A stretch of DNA of 64,000 nt from Pararhodobacter sp. (GTDB lineage: Bacteria > Pseudomonadota > Alphaproteobacteria > Rhodobacterales > Rhodobacteraceae): contig JAFIEG010000001.1 of assembly GCA_020832665.1 (NCBI GenBank), positions 1 to 64,000 on the forward strand, read 5' to 3'. How positions within the stretch are numbered: position 1 is the first letter of the stretch; each line of letters opens with the position of its first letter. This document shows, piece by piece, positions 42,852-51,691 of this stretch. The notes beneath the pieces were generated by a model. It saw nothing but the letters and a program-made list of their open reading frames with translations, did not search any database and was not told the origin of the DNA. The translations under genes and the position numbers were made by a program.

Positions 42852-44534
42852 ATGCTCGGAAAACCCAAAGGCACACAAACCCCCGCCAGTGCTGAGTTCC
42901 AGGCGTTCACCGAGGCCGCGCAGCGCGGCATTCTGGTGCTGCGCGAATGTCAAGACTGTGGAGAGCTTCACCACTATCCGCGCGCACATTGCCCGTTCTG
43001 TGCCGGTCGCAACCTGAACTGGCGCGAAGCAAGCGGGCGAGGAAGGCTGTACTCCTTTACCCGTATGCCGGGCGAGCGCCGGGCAGTCGCCCCCGCGATC
43101 GTGGATCTGGACGAAGGGTTGAGGCTGAACACAGTTGTGCTGGATGCGGATGTGCACCGGCTTGCAATCGGCGACGCGGTGCAACTGCGCTTTCAGCCGG
43201 ATCCCCAAGGTACGCCTCGGCTGGCCTTTACCACCCCCGAAGCCGAGGCCGCGCGTGCCTATTCCGCGCGTGCCTTTGAGGCCGTTGACGCCGACCGCGA
43301 GGGGTTCGCAGCCTCCTGTGCCCCTGCACCGGTCGACACTGTCGCCGTGGTTGGTGGGGGCAATATGGGGATCGGGATCGCCACCGCGTTCCTCAAGACC
43401 GGGATTTCGGTGATGTTGATGGACCAGAACGCCGACGCGCTCGCCGGCGCGCGCGCGCGGATAGCCGAAACCCTTGAGCGCGATGTTCAGCGCGGGCGGC
43501 TGGCCGCTGATCATGCTGCCTTACGGATTGCCGCGCTGGAAACAACAACCGATATGACCAGACTGGCGTCAGCAGATCTGGTGGTCGAGGCGGTGTGGGA
43601 AGACATGGCCTTGAAGCAACAGGTATTTGCCGATCTCGATCGCCTCGCACGGCCGGGCGTCTGCCTGTGCTCGAATACCTCAACGCTGGACATTGACTCG
43701 ATTGCCGCCGCAACTGGCAGGCCGGATCGCGTGGTCGGGTTTCATTTCTTCAACCCCGCGCATGTGATGAGATTGCTCGAAGTGGTGCGAGGCAAAGAAA
43801 CGTCGACCGAAACGCTTGCCCTGGCAACACAAGTCGGCATGCGGCTGGGCAAGGTGGCGGTCGTGGTGGGCAACGCGCATGGCTTTGTCGGCAACCGCCT
43901 GATGATAGCGCGCGAGCAAGAAGCCGGACGCCTGTTGCTGGAGGGTGCGCTACCCGACCAGATCGACGCGGTACTGACGCGGTTCGGCATGCCGATGGGC
44001 TCGTTTGAAATGCAGGATATGGCTGGCGGGATTGAGTTGAGCTATCGCGCCCGGCAGGCGAGGGGCGAGAAGAGCCCGGTGATCGACCGCCTGTTTGAAG
44101 CCGGGCGTCTGGGGCAGAAGACCGGCAAAGGCTACTACCGCTACGAGCCGGGCAGGAAACGCCCGCTTGTTGATCCCGAGGCGACGGCAATCATCGAGGC
44201 GGCCTCGGCGGCCGAGGGGATCGAACGGCGGCGTATCGATGGCGCAGAAATCGAGGATCGGCTGATCCTGCCCATGATCAACGAGGGCGCGAAACTTCTG
44301 GCCGAGGGGATCGCCGCTCGCGCCAGTGATATTGATGTCGTCTGGCAGACCGGTTTCGGGTGGCCTGAGTGGAAGGGCGGGCCGATGTATTACGCCGATC
44401 AATTGGGGCTGGCCGAGGTGCACAAACGCCTTTCCTCGCTGCAAGGCGCGCAGGGGGTCCGTTTCAGCCCTGCCCCATTGCTGACCGAACTGGCAGCGAA
44501 AAGCGCAACATTTACTGCCATCGAGGCCACCTGA
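42852..44534 (+). CDS. Fusion: DUF35-type zinc-ribbon/OB domain plus 3-hydroxyacyl-CoA dehydrogenase
   Basis: This is a 560-residue two-part protein. Residues 1-140 form a DUF35 module: a zinc ribbon (ECQDCGELHHYPRAHCPFC) and OB fold (GRGRLYSFTRMPG...APAIVDLDEGLRL), normally a separate partner of thiolase-like proteins. Residues 165-450 form a 3-hydroxyacyl-CoA dehydrogenase: NAD loop VAVVGGGNMGIGIATAFL, SNTSTLDIDSIAAATGRPDRVVGFHFFNPAHVMRLLEVV with the catalytic His, and then two C-terminal helical domains. Its position between the thiolase-like gene and the acyl-CoA dehydrogenase fits an oxidation/cleavage channel for a CoA thioester. It overlaps the next gene (TGATG). Confidence 0.85.
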   Translation: MLGKPKGTQTPASAEFQAFTEAAQRGILVLRECQDCGELHHYPRAHCPFCAGRNLNWREASGRGRLYSFTRMPGERRAVAPAIVDLDEGLRLNTVVLDADVHRLAIGDAVQLRFQPDPQGTPRLAFTTPEAEAARAYSARAFEAVDADREGFAASCAPAPVDTVAVVGGGNMGIGIATAFLKTGISVMLMDQNADALAGARARIAETLERDVQRGRLAADHAALRIAALETTTDMTRLASADLVVEAVWEDMALKQQVFADLDRLARPGVCLCSNTSTLDIDSIAAATGRPDRVVGFHFFNPAHVMRLLEVVRGKETSTETLALATQVGMRLGKVAVVVGNAHGFVGNRLMIAREQEAGRLLLEGALPDQIDAVLTRFGMPMGSFEMQDMAGGIELSYRARQARGEKSPVIDRLFEAGRLGQKTGKGYYRYEPGRKRPLVDPEATAIIEAASAAEGIERRRIDGAEIEDRLILPMINEGAKLLAEGIAARASDIDVVWQTGFGWPEWKGGPMYYADQLGLAEVHKRLSSLQGAQGVRFSPAPLLTELAAKSATFTAIEAT

Positions 44535-46348
44535 TGCCCAGCTATCGCGCCCCCGTCGAGGATTACCTGTTCTTGCTGCATGATGTCGCACGTGTGCAGG
44601 ATTACCATGACCTGCCGGGTTTTGGCGATCTGGAACCCGGCTTTACCAGCGAGTTGCTGCGCGGGCTGGCGGCGTTTCACGAAGATGTCCTGCACCCTTT
44701 CAACATGGCGGCCGATGCTGAAGGCGCGCAACTGGTAGACGGTGCGGTACAGACGCCCTCAAGCTATCGCGGGTTGGCCGATGCCTATCGTGAAGCCGGC
44801 TGGTTGTCGGCAGGGGTATCCGAAGAAATCGGCGGTGCTGGTCTGCCACCGGTAATGACCCTGGCGATCAGCGAATTCGGCGTATCCACGGCGCAATCGT
44901 TGCGGATGTATTTTGCCTTTTGCGCCCCCGCTGCAGAAATGCTGAACGCCTTTGGAGATGACTGGATCAAGACGCATGTGGTGCCGCACCTGGTGACAGG
45001 TAGCTGGACAGCGACAATGGCGATGACCGAACCCCATTGTGGCACGGATCTACGCCAGCTGCGCACCCGTGCAGAAGCACAGCCTGACGGCACCTATCGC
45101 ATCAGCGGGTCCAAGATGTTCATTTCTGGCGGCGACAACGATCTGGCAGAGAACATTGCGCATATCGTGCTGGCCAAGGTGCCCGGTGAGGATGGGAAAC
45201 TGGCAAATGATCTGTCGGCCGTTAATGTTTTTCTGGTGCCCAAGCTACAGATCGATGTGCAGGCGGGCACCCTGACCGGACCCAATGGCGTTAGTGTCGG
45301 TTCGATCGAACACAAGATGGGGCTGGGTGCCAGCGCAACCTGTGTGATGAATTTTGACGATGCCTTGGGATACCGGATCGCCGCGCCGGGGCAGGGGACC
45401 GCAGCCAATATGGCGGCGATGTTCTTCCTGATGAGCTATGCCCGGATCGGTGTGGCGATGTCAGGCGTGGGATATACCGAAATCGCGCAGCAGAACGCCG
45501 CCGATTATGCCCGCGAGCGGCTATCAGGTCGCGCCATGCAGGGACCGGTCAATCCCCAAGGTGCGGCCGACCCGATTATCGTTCATCCTGATATCCGCCG
45601 TCTGTTGCTTGGCGCGCGCGCGTTTGCCGAAGGTGGGCGGGCACTGGGGATCAAGATGGCACTGATGCAGTCGCTGGCAAGACACGCCAGCGACAAGGAA
45701 GAACGACAACGCCTGAACGATATCATGGATGTGCTGACCCCCGTGATGAAAGCGTATTTCACCGACAAGGGGTTTGCCTGCGTCAACGATTGCCTTCAGG
45801 TTCTGGGTGGACACGGCTATATCGCGGATCACGGGTTGGAACATTTCGTTCGCAATGCGCGGGTCGGTCAGATTTATGAGGGTTCGAATGGAATTCAGGC
45901 CACCGATCTGGTGCGGCGCAAATTGCGAAAGCAGGGCGGAAGGGCACGACAGGCGTTCCTTGGTGAGATTTCCGATACCATTGCGCGCCACTCTGACTCG
46001 CCGGTGATGGCCGAATTCATCACCCCCCTGCGCAACGCCCATTCTGCGCTGAATGCGGTCCTCGACATTGCCGCCGAGGCTGAACACGCCCACCCCGATG
46101 CCGTTGGTGTCGCAGCTTATGATATCCTGACCATGTTCGGCATTGCCGCCATTGGCTGGAGCTGGGCAGAGGTCGCGGGTGTCATTCTAACCGGGGAAAC
46201 CACGCAACTTTCCTCTGACGAGGCGCAGCGAAAGCTGGCTGTGGCACGTCTTTGGATGGCGCGCGAGATGCCGATGATCGCCGCCCTGGGCGACCGGGCC
46301 CTGCAGGGAGTTGACGTTCTGATGGACCTGGACGCCGAACTCGTGTGA
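44534..46348 (+). CDS. Acyl-CoA dehydrogenase, long DmdC-like type
   Basis: This 604-residue FAD enzyme begins PSYRAPVEDYLFLLHDV, as in the roughly 600-residue acyl-CoA dehydrogenase subgroup that includes DmdC (3-methylmercaptopropionyl-CoA dehydrogenase). It has TATMAMTEPHCGTDL, the QVLGGHGYIADHGLEHFVRNARVGQIYEGSNGIQATDL block with the expected catalytic Glu in YEGSNGIQ, and a C-terminal extension. In this cluster it would introduce a double bond in an arylpropanoyl-CoA side chain (inference). Electrons would pass to EtfAB. It converges on the MarR gene with only six bases between them. Confidence 0.88.
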   Translation: MPSYRAPVEDYLFLLHDVARVQDYHDLPGFGDLEPGFTSELLRGLAAFHEDVLHPFNMAADAEGAQLVDGAVQTPSSYRGLADAYREAGWLSAGVSEEIGGAGLPPVMTLAISEFGVSTAQSLRMYFAFCAPAAEMLNAFGDDWIKTHVVPHLVTGSWTATMAMTEPHCGTDLRQLRTRAEAQPDGTYRISGSKMFISGGDNDLAENIAHIVLAKVPGEDGKLANDLSAVNVFLVPKLQIDVQAGTLTGPNGVSVGSIEHKMGLGASATCVMNFDDALGYRIAAPGQGTAANMAAMFFLMSYARIGVAMSGVGYTEIAQQNAADYARERLSGRAMQGPVNPQGAADPIIVHPDIRRLLLGARAFAEGGRALGIKMALMQSLARHASDKEERQRLNDIMDVLTPVMKAYFTDKGFACVNDCLQVLGGHGYIADHGLEHFVRNARVGQIYEGSNGIQATDLVRRKLRKQGGRARQAFLGEISDTIARHSDSPVMAEFITPLRNAHSALNAVLDIAAEAEHAHPDAVGVAAYDILTMFGIAAIGWSWAEVAGVILTGETTQLSSDEAQRKLAVARLWMAREMPMIAALGDRALQGVDVLMDLDAELV

Positions 46349-46354
46349 CGCCTG

Positions 46355-46783
46355 TTACTTCTGGTAAAGCCGGGTCAGGTTGTCGACAAACCGGGCGCGT
46401 TCATCTGCCGGCAGGCGTGAAATATAGGCTTCTTCGGCCTCCAGCACGGCCTTGTCGCAACGATCCTGTATCGCCAGCCCCTTTTCCGTGCGTTTGACGA
46501 ACAGGTTCCGGCGGTTGCCATTCTGATAATTGCGTTCGACAAGCCCTTTGGCTTCCAGCGCGGACAAATATTCACCCATCGACTGCGCGGTCATGTTCTG
46601 CCGTCGCGCCAGTTCAGCAGAGGTGCAGGGTTCAAACCGTTTCAATGAACTGAGCACCGTGTACTGGCCCGTAGTCAGGCCTTCGTCACGCAGCGCATTT
46701 TCCATGATGCCGTCAATTCTCTGGAAATGGCGCAAGAAATAGAAAAAGACCCTGGGTGCGGTGGTGCGGGTTGTCCCTGTCAT
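46355..46783 (-). CDS. MarR-family transcriptional regulator
   Basis: This 142-residue regulator has the winged helix TTGQYTVLSSLKRFEPCTSAELARRQNMTAQSMGEYLSALEAKGLVERNYQNGNRRNLFVKRTEKG and dimerisation helices at both ends. It lies between the acyl-CoA dehydrogenase gene and the transporter operon. The nearby palindrome ATAAGG-N3-CCTTAT, repeated in two or three promoters of the cluster, is its likely operator. Family members are usually released by an aromatic or aryl-CoA ligand. Confidence 0.9.
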   Translation of the reverse strand: MTGTTRTTAPRVFFYFLRHFQRIDGIMENALRDEGLTTGQYTVLSSLKRFEPCTSAELARRQNMTAQSMGEYLSALEAKGLVERNYQNGNRRNLFVKRTEKGLAIQDRCDKAVLEAEEAYISRLPADERARFVDNLTRLYQK

Positions 46784-47328
46784 GCGGTATTCCTCTAATT
46801 CCCGATCCGGAGTTCGTATACCGATTGATTCGCGTTGCTGGCACCCACGGGATCGCTATGTTCCTCGGCACTGGACATGTCATGAACAAGCTTGGGGCGC
46901 AACGTATGCCATGAGCTTTTGGCGATGTCCTTATCCTTGAGGTAGCGTGTTCGCCAAGAAAATGGTGTGCGAACCATCGGTTCTGCTGTGCAATGGGTGT
47001 TTGTCGGCGCGTTGGCGCGCCAACTGCCGCAAGCCTTATCTGGCTGCTTGACAATAAGGTAGCCTTATTATAAATTCTGCCTGTGGAAACGGTGATCCGG
47101 AATCAGGTTCGATCACGAGGGCATAATCTGGGAGGAGCCAGTCAACACCTCGCGACCGCCATCCGTCAGGATGACAGGGAATTTTCTTGAACGTGCTGCA
47201 AGACGGCCTTTGGCCGCACCCGATCGGACTTCGGACTTCGGACTGTCGGGGCGGGCCAGGCTTGGGGGTCAACGGCAAGGGCGCGCGCTGCCCGCCATGT
47301 GAAGCGCGGAAAAAAACAGGGGAGAGTT
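46784..47328. other. Regulatory intergenic region between marR and the substrate-binding protein gene
   Basis: This 545-base stretch holds the divergent control region: a promoter with an embedded palindrome near 47050, and a long leader before the transporter gene with no convincing ORF. A GC-rich stretch near 47240-47300 precedes the ribosome-binding site GGGGAGAG. I see no riboswitch that I can name. Confidence 0.5.
47048..47076 (+). promoter_or_regulatory. Promoter with MarR-type operator in the spacer
   Basis: A consensus -35 box TTGACA (47048-47053) is followed by AATAAGG-TAG-CCTTATT (47053-47069), a perfect palindrome filling the spacer, and then an A/T-rich -10 region (TATAAATT, about 47069-47076). 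A regulator bound here would block RNA polymerase. It drives the substrate-binding protein gene and possibly the whole downstream operon. Confidence 0.65.
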
Positions 47329-48888
47329 ATGAAGCACATGTCGAAAAGAATAAGCGCCATTGCGGTGGCGTCGTTGCTCGCCACAACCGCGCTGGCCGGA
47401 CCCGAAGACGGGACACTGACGGTCGCCCTCTCACATCCGGTCGAGGCACTGGACATCTATATGGGGCCAGGCCCCGAGGTGGCGATGACTGCAAACGCGG
47501 TTTTTGCCCCGCTGGTCGCATACGACTCCGGCACGCAGAGCTATGTGGGGGTGATCGCGGAAAGCTGGGAGCGGGTCGATGATCTGACTATGGAATTCCG
47601 TCTGCGCCCGGACCTGGTGTTTCAGGACGGATCTGTCCTGGATGCCGAAGATGTCGCATATACGATCAACTTCATCACTGATCCTGATACCCGCTTTCGC
47701 CTGAAGTCGCGCTTCGCCGCCTTCTCGGGTGCCGAAGTGGTTGATCCGCTGACGGTGCGTGTGTACACGCATGAACCGTTCCCGATGCTTCTGGCGCGCA
47801 TGGTCGGCATTCCTATCTACCCCTCGGACAGCCATTCGGCCCTTGGCGAAAACTACTCGGAATGGGGCCGCGCGCCTATCGGCTCTGGCCCCTACCGTGT
47901 CACGGAATTTGATGAATCCACCGGCATTGTGCTGGAGCGCTGGGACGGCTATCAGCTTGGGCCACGTCCGGATTTCGATCGTATCGTGTTCCGCGCTGTC
48001 CCTGATCGCCAAACCCAGGTCGCCGAGATGCTGGCTGGAAATCTGGATGTGATCGTTGCCTCATCACCCGACCAGATCTCCACGATGGAGATGATGCCCG
48101 GCTTCGAGGCAACAGTCATTCCCGACATGATGGTCCAGTATATGTACCTGGATGCGGCGAACCGATCTGGTGTCGAGGTTTTCCGTGACCAAAGGGTGCG
48201 CCGGGCGGTGTTCCATGCGATCGACCGCGAAGCAATCCGCACCAACATCGTTTCGGGTGGACATGCCGTGCCTGAATTGCTGCGGCTTTGCCTGCCCTAC
48301 CAGGTGGGATGTCCTGATGGCGGTGAACCGCAAAGCTACGACCCGGAACTGTCACGGCAGCTTCTGGCCGAAGCTGGCTATGCCGACGGGTTCGACCTGC
48401 AGGTTTCGACATGGGGTCCGTCGCGGGCCATCACCGAGGCCGTTGTGGGCTATCTGCGCGCGGTCGGTATTCGGGCCAGTGTCGATGCCATGACACTGGG
48501 CGCGTATCGGCAAAAGCAGGTCGACGGTGGATTGCAGGCCCTTGTGTCGAGCTATCCTTACGGCGGGTTGCCGGATACCGGGGTCGTGGTCGATTTCTAC
48601 TTCGGATCGGAGGATCGCGACTATTTCAACGATCCCCGATTGCAGCAGCTGACGGTCGAGGCCAACGTGTCGCTCGATCCTGATACTCGCGCCGCGCTGT
48701 TCCGTGAAGCTCTGGATCTGGTTCAGGAAGAGGCCTACATCCTGCCCCTGTCCAGTGACCCGACCGTGGTGATCCACACCGACGCCGTTAGCGTCAATGC
48801 CTCACCGCGTGGGGATGTACTGTTCGCGCAATTCAGCCTGTTTGAAAGCTTTGGCGAAGTGCCCATCATCCTCGGCTGGGCTGACTGA
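47329..48888 (+). CDS. ABC transporter substrate-binding protein, SBP_bac_5 (peptide/nickel) family
   Basis: This protein of about 519 residues has a Sec signal peptide (MKHMSKRISAIAVASLLATTALAG) and the family-5 solute-binding fold: NAVFAPLVAYDSGTQSYVGVIAESWERVDDLTMEFRLRPDLVFQDGSVLDAEDVAYTI and the later GRAPIGSGPYRVTEFD motif. It would capture the ligand in the periplasm for the DppBCDF-type importer 4 kb downstream. The ligand could be an aromatic or lignin-derived compound given the cluster, but members of this family bind many things. A strong hairpin follows the gene. Confidence 0.88.
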   Translation: MKHMSKRISAIAVASLLATTALAGPEDGTLTVALSHPVEALDIYMGPGPEVAMTANAVFAPLVAYDSGTQSYVGVIAESWERVDDLTMEFRLRPDLVFQDGSVLDAEDVAYTINFITDPDTRFRLKSRFAAFSGAEVVDPLTVRVYTHEPFPMLLARMVGIPIYPSDSHSALGENYSEWGRAPIGSGPYRVTEFDESTGIVLERWDGYQLGPRPDFDRIVFRAVPDRQTQVAEMLAGNLDVIVASSPDQISTMEMMPGFEATVIPDMMVQYMYLDAANRSGVEVFRDQRVRRAVFHAIDREAIRTNIVSGGHAVPELLRLCLPYQVGCPDGGEPQSYDPELSRQLLAEAGYADGFDLQVSTWGPSRAITEAVVGYLRAVGIRASVDAMTLGAYRQKQVDGGLQALVSSYPYGGLPDTGVVVDFYFGSEDRDYFNDPRLQQLTVEANVSLDPDTRAALFREALDLVQEEAYILPLSSDPTVVIHTDAVSVNASPRGDVLFAQFSLFESFGEVPIILGWAD

Positions 48889-48902
48889 TCCCATGATCCG
48901 GT

Positions 48903-48924
48903 GCGGGCGCCCCAGGGTGCCCGC
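48903..48924 (+). other. Stable mRNA hairpin after the substrate-binding protein gene
   Basis: GCGGGCGCC pairs with GGTGCCCGC (one G-T) around a four-base loop, with no T run. Such hairpins after binding-protein genes typically protect the upstream message and give it higher expression than the rest of the operon. Confidence 0.5.
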
Positions 48925-48968
48925 AATCCCTCGGGCACCTCGCGCCCGCACCAAGAACGAGAATTTGC

Positions 48969-50852
48969 ATGACCAGCGCTGACGTGCCCTTCATATCGGT
49001 GCCTTTCATCGAACGGCACCTCGACATCGAAACCCGCGACGATGGCGTGCTGGTCGTGCGGAACTCGACACCATTGCGGCCGCTTGAAGCGCATTTGCCG
49101 GCCCTCTTCCGAAAAGCCGCCGATCGCAACCCGGATCGCACCTGGCTTGCCAAGCGGCCGGTACCCGGCGCCGACTGGGAACGCGTAAGTTACATGCAAG
49201 CCCGCCGTGCAATCGATGGTGCAACCCAAGCCTTGCTAGAACTGAGCGCTGTGGGGCGCCCGTTGATGATCCTCAGCGGCAACTCCATAGAACACGCACT
49301 GATTAGCATGGCGGCGATGCAGGCCCGCATGCCGGTAGCGCCCATAGCGCCGCCCTACTCGCTGCGCAGTACTGATTTCGCAAAGCTGCGTGGGATAGCT
49401 GATCTTCTGGAACCTGCCGCTGTCTTTGTGCAAGACCTCGCACTTTTCGAAGCCGCGCTGCGAATCTTCGATCCGGCCCAGGTCACGTTCATCTGCGTCG
49501 ATGGCGAAGCTGAAGGGATCAACGCGCAGCGTTTTGACGAGATGGCAAAGCGCAGGCCCTCCGCAGCGGTCGAGGATTCCATTGCGCAGATCAACCACGA
49601 CACAGTGGCGAAATACATGTTTACCTCGGGGTCAACGAACGACTCCAAAGCCGTAATCACCACCCAGCGCATGCTTTGCGCAAATATCGCGATGAGCGAT
49701 CAAGCCATCGACCTGGAACCGGACAACCCGCCACATTGTACGGTTGACTGGTTGCCTTGGCATCATGTGATGGGCGGCAACTCGGTCTTCGGGATGACCT
49801 TGGTCAAGGGCGGGACGCTGTATATTGATGGCGGCAATCCTACTCCGCAAGGGTTTGCCGAGACCTTGCAGAACTTGCGCGAAATCTCGACCTCGCGGTT
49901 TGCCAATGTGCCAGTCGGCTTTGCCATGCTGACCGAGGCTATGGAAAAGGACGAAGGCTTGGCCAAGACCTTTTTCCGCGATCTGATTTTCGTGGGCTAT
50001 GGCGGCGCCCGGCTGGCCGACGACACCTACAAACGCTTTCAGGCACTTTCGATCAAGCATACCGGCCGGCGCATCTCTTTCCTGTCAGGTTTTGGCGCAA
50101 CTGAAACGGGTCCGTCCGCGATGTATGTCTACTGGACAACCGATGAAACCGGATTGATTGGCCTGCCTCTGCCGGGATGCGAGGTCAAGTTGCTGCCACT
50201 GGATGAAGAACGATACGAAGTGCGCGTGCGCAGCCCCGGGGTTACACCCGGCTACTTCGGGCGCCCAGACCTCAGCAGAGCCGCCTTTGACGAGGAGGGC
50301 TTTTTCAAGATGGGCGATGCGGCAAGCTTTGTCGATCGCAAACGTCCGGAAGAGGGGTTTCGATTTGCCGGGCGTGTAAGTGAGGAATTCAAGCTGCAAT
50401 CGGGCACTTTCGTGCGTACCGGCGCGCTCAGAGTGAAGGCTCTGGACATGTTGGCGCCATTGGCGCTGGACGCAGTGGTTACCGGGCAGGACCGCACCTT
50501 TGTCGGCCTGCTGGTCTGGCCGAACGTCTCTGCCTGCCGCGCATTTCTGGGCGACAATGAAAGCCCCGTCGCCGTGTTACTGGCTTCACCCGCCCTGCGC
50601 GCCCAGTTCGCCCAACGGTTGGCCGAATACAATTCAGCCAACCCAGGCAGCAGCATGCGCGTTGAGCGCATCATCGTGATGGCCGAGCCTTTGTCGATGG
50701 AAGCAGGTGAGATTACCGACAAGGGCTATGTGAACCAGCGCAAGGCGCTGGAAACCCGCCGTGACGCTGTCGTGGCCCTTTACCAAGGTCCGCCCCCGGC
50801 CGAGGTCATTCAACCGTCAACCCATTCAGTGCCAGCAGGGGCGAACCAATGA
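48969..50852 (+). CDS. Feruloyl-CoA synthetase-like AMP-binding enzyme
   Basis: This 627-residue ANL-superfamily ligase has the AMP motif VAKYMFTSGSTNDSKAVITTQ, LSGFGATETGPSAMYVYW, and the feruloyl-CoA-synthase-like features SGNSIEHALISMAAMQARMPVAPIAPPYSL, DWLPWHHVMGGN and RVSEEFKLQSGTFVRTGALRVKALD. It would activate a hydroxycinnamate-type acid with CoA and ATP. The stop overlaps the hydratase start (ATGA), tying the two steps. Exact substrate preference cannot be read from sequence. Confidence 0.85.
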   Translation: MTSADVPFISVPFIERHLDIETRDDGVLVVRNSTPLRPLEAHLPALFRKAADRNPDRTWLAKRPVPGADWERVSYMQARRAIDGATQALLELSAVGRPLMILSGNSIEHALISMAAMQARMPVAPIAPPYSLRSTDFAKLRGIADLLEPAAVFVQDLALFEAALRIFDPAQVTFICVDGEAEGINAQRFDEMAKRRPSAAVEDSIAQINHDTVAKYMFTSGSTNDSKAVITTQRMLCANIAMSDQAIDLEPDNPPHCTVDWLPWHHVMGGNSVFGMTLVKGGTLYIDGGNPTPQGFAETLQNLREISTSRFANVPVGFAMLTEAMEKDEGLAKTFFRDLIFVGYGGARLADDTYKRFQALSIKHTGRRISFLSGFGATETGPSAMYVYWTTDETGLIGLPLPGCEVKLLPLDEERYEVRVRSPGVTPGYFGRPDLSRAAFDEEGFFKMGDAASFVDRKRPEEGFRFAGRVSEEFKLQSGTFVRTGALRVKALDMLAPLALDAVVTGQDRTFVGLLVWPNVSACRAFLGDNESPVAVLLASPALRAQFAQRLAEYNSANPGSSMRVERIIVMAEPLSMEAGEITDKGYVNQRKALETRRDAVVALYQGPPPAEVIQPSTHSVPAGANQ

Positions 50853-51661
50853 GAAAAGAATACCAGGTCATCGCTGCCGATTTCCTTGGAGCGGTGGCGT
50901 ATCTCAAGTTGTCCCGCCCCGACAAACGCAACGCCATCAACGACCAGATGATAGAAGAGATGGCGGACTTTCAGGATACACTGCCTGACGAAACCCGCGC
51001 CATCATCCTGCACGCCCAAGGCGAGCATTTCTGTGCCGGTCTCGATCTGGTTGAACGGATACAGAATCGCTCGAGCGATCCTCTGAGCGGAATCAAGCGC
51101 TCGCGCGCCTGGCACAGTGTTTTCGAGCGGTTCGAGCACGGCACCGTGCCGGTAATCAGCGTTCTCAAGGGCGGCGTGATCGGAGGAGGGCTGGAGCTTG
51201 CATCGGCCACGCATGTGCGGGTCTGTGAAGCATCAACCTATTTCCAACTGCCAGAGGGGCAGCGCGGAATCTTCGTGGGCGGCGGCGCCTCGGTTCGGGT
51301 GCCAAGGATCATTGGGGCCGGACGGGTGACGGAGATGATGTTGACGGGGCGTCGAATCTACGCGCAGGAAAGCCAGGCGATTGGGCTGGGGCATTATCTG
51401 GTCGGCGACGGCCAGGGGCTGGCCAAGGCGAAGGAACTCGCACAAGCGGTCATTGGCAATTCCACCGTGTCCAATTTCGCAATCATCAATGGCGTGTCAC
51501 AGATCGCCGAAATGGGTACCGCCAGCGGTTATTTCGCTGAATCCGTGCTGGCGACGATGACGGCGCGATCAGGTGACTTTGCGGAACGTACAACAAAATT
51601 CCTCGATAGCCGCCGTCGCAATCGGGAGGAAGCAAGCCATTCGGACAGAACATCCGAATAA
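50849..51661 (+). CDS. Enoyl-CoA hydratase/isomerase (crotonase) family protein
   Basis: This 270-residue protein has the crotonase pattern: LSRPDKRNAINDQM, oxyanion-hole loop ILHAQGEHFCAGLDL, and VISVLKGGVIGGGLELASATHVRVCEASTYFQLPEGQRGIFVGGGASVRVPRIIG. The position often holding a first catalytic Glu is GGGLELA, and EGQRGIFVGGG lies at the second site. It could hydrate a cinnamoyl-CoA or act as the hydroxycinnamoyl-CoA hydratase-lyase. The separate dehydrogenase and thiolase-like genes argue for the beta-oxidation-like route. Confidence 0.87.
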   Translation: MRKEYQVIAADFLGAVAYLKLSRPDKRNAINDQMIEEMADFQDTLPDETRAIILHAQGEHFCAGLDLVERIQNRSSDPLSGIKRSRAWHSVFERFEHGTVPVISVLKGGVIGGGLELASATHVRVCEASTYFQLPEGQRGIFVGGGASVRVPRIIGAGRVTEMMLTGRRIYAQESQAIGLGHYLVGDGQGLAKAKELAQAVIGNSTVSNFAIINGVSQIAEMGTASGYFAESVLATMTARSGDFAERTTKFLDSRRRNREEASHSDRTSE

Positions 51662-51691
51662 CGCTGGCGCAGTTACAGACAAGGGAAGACC

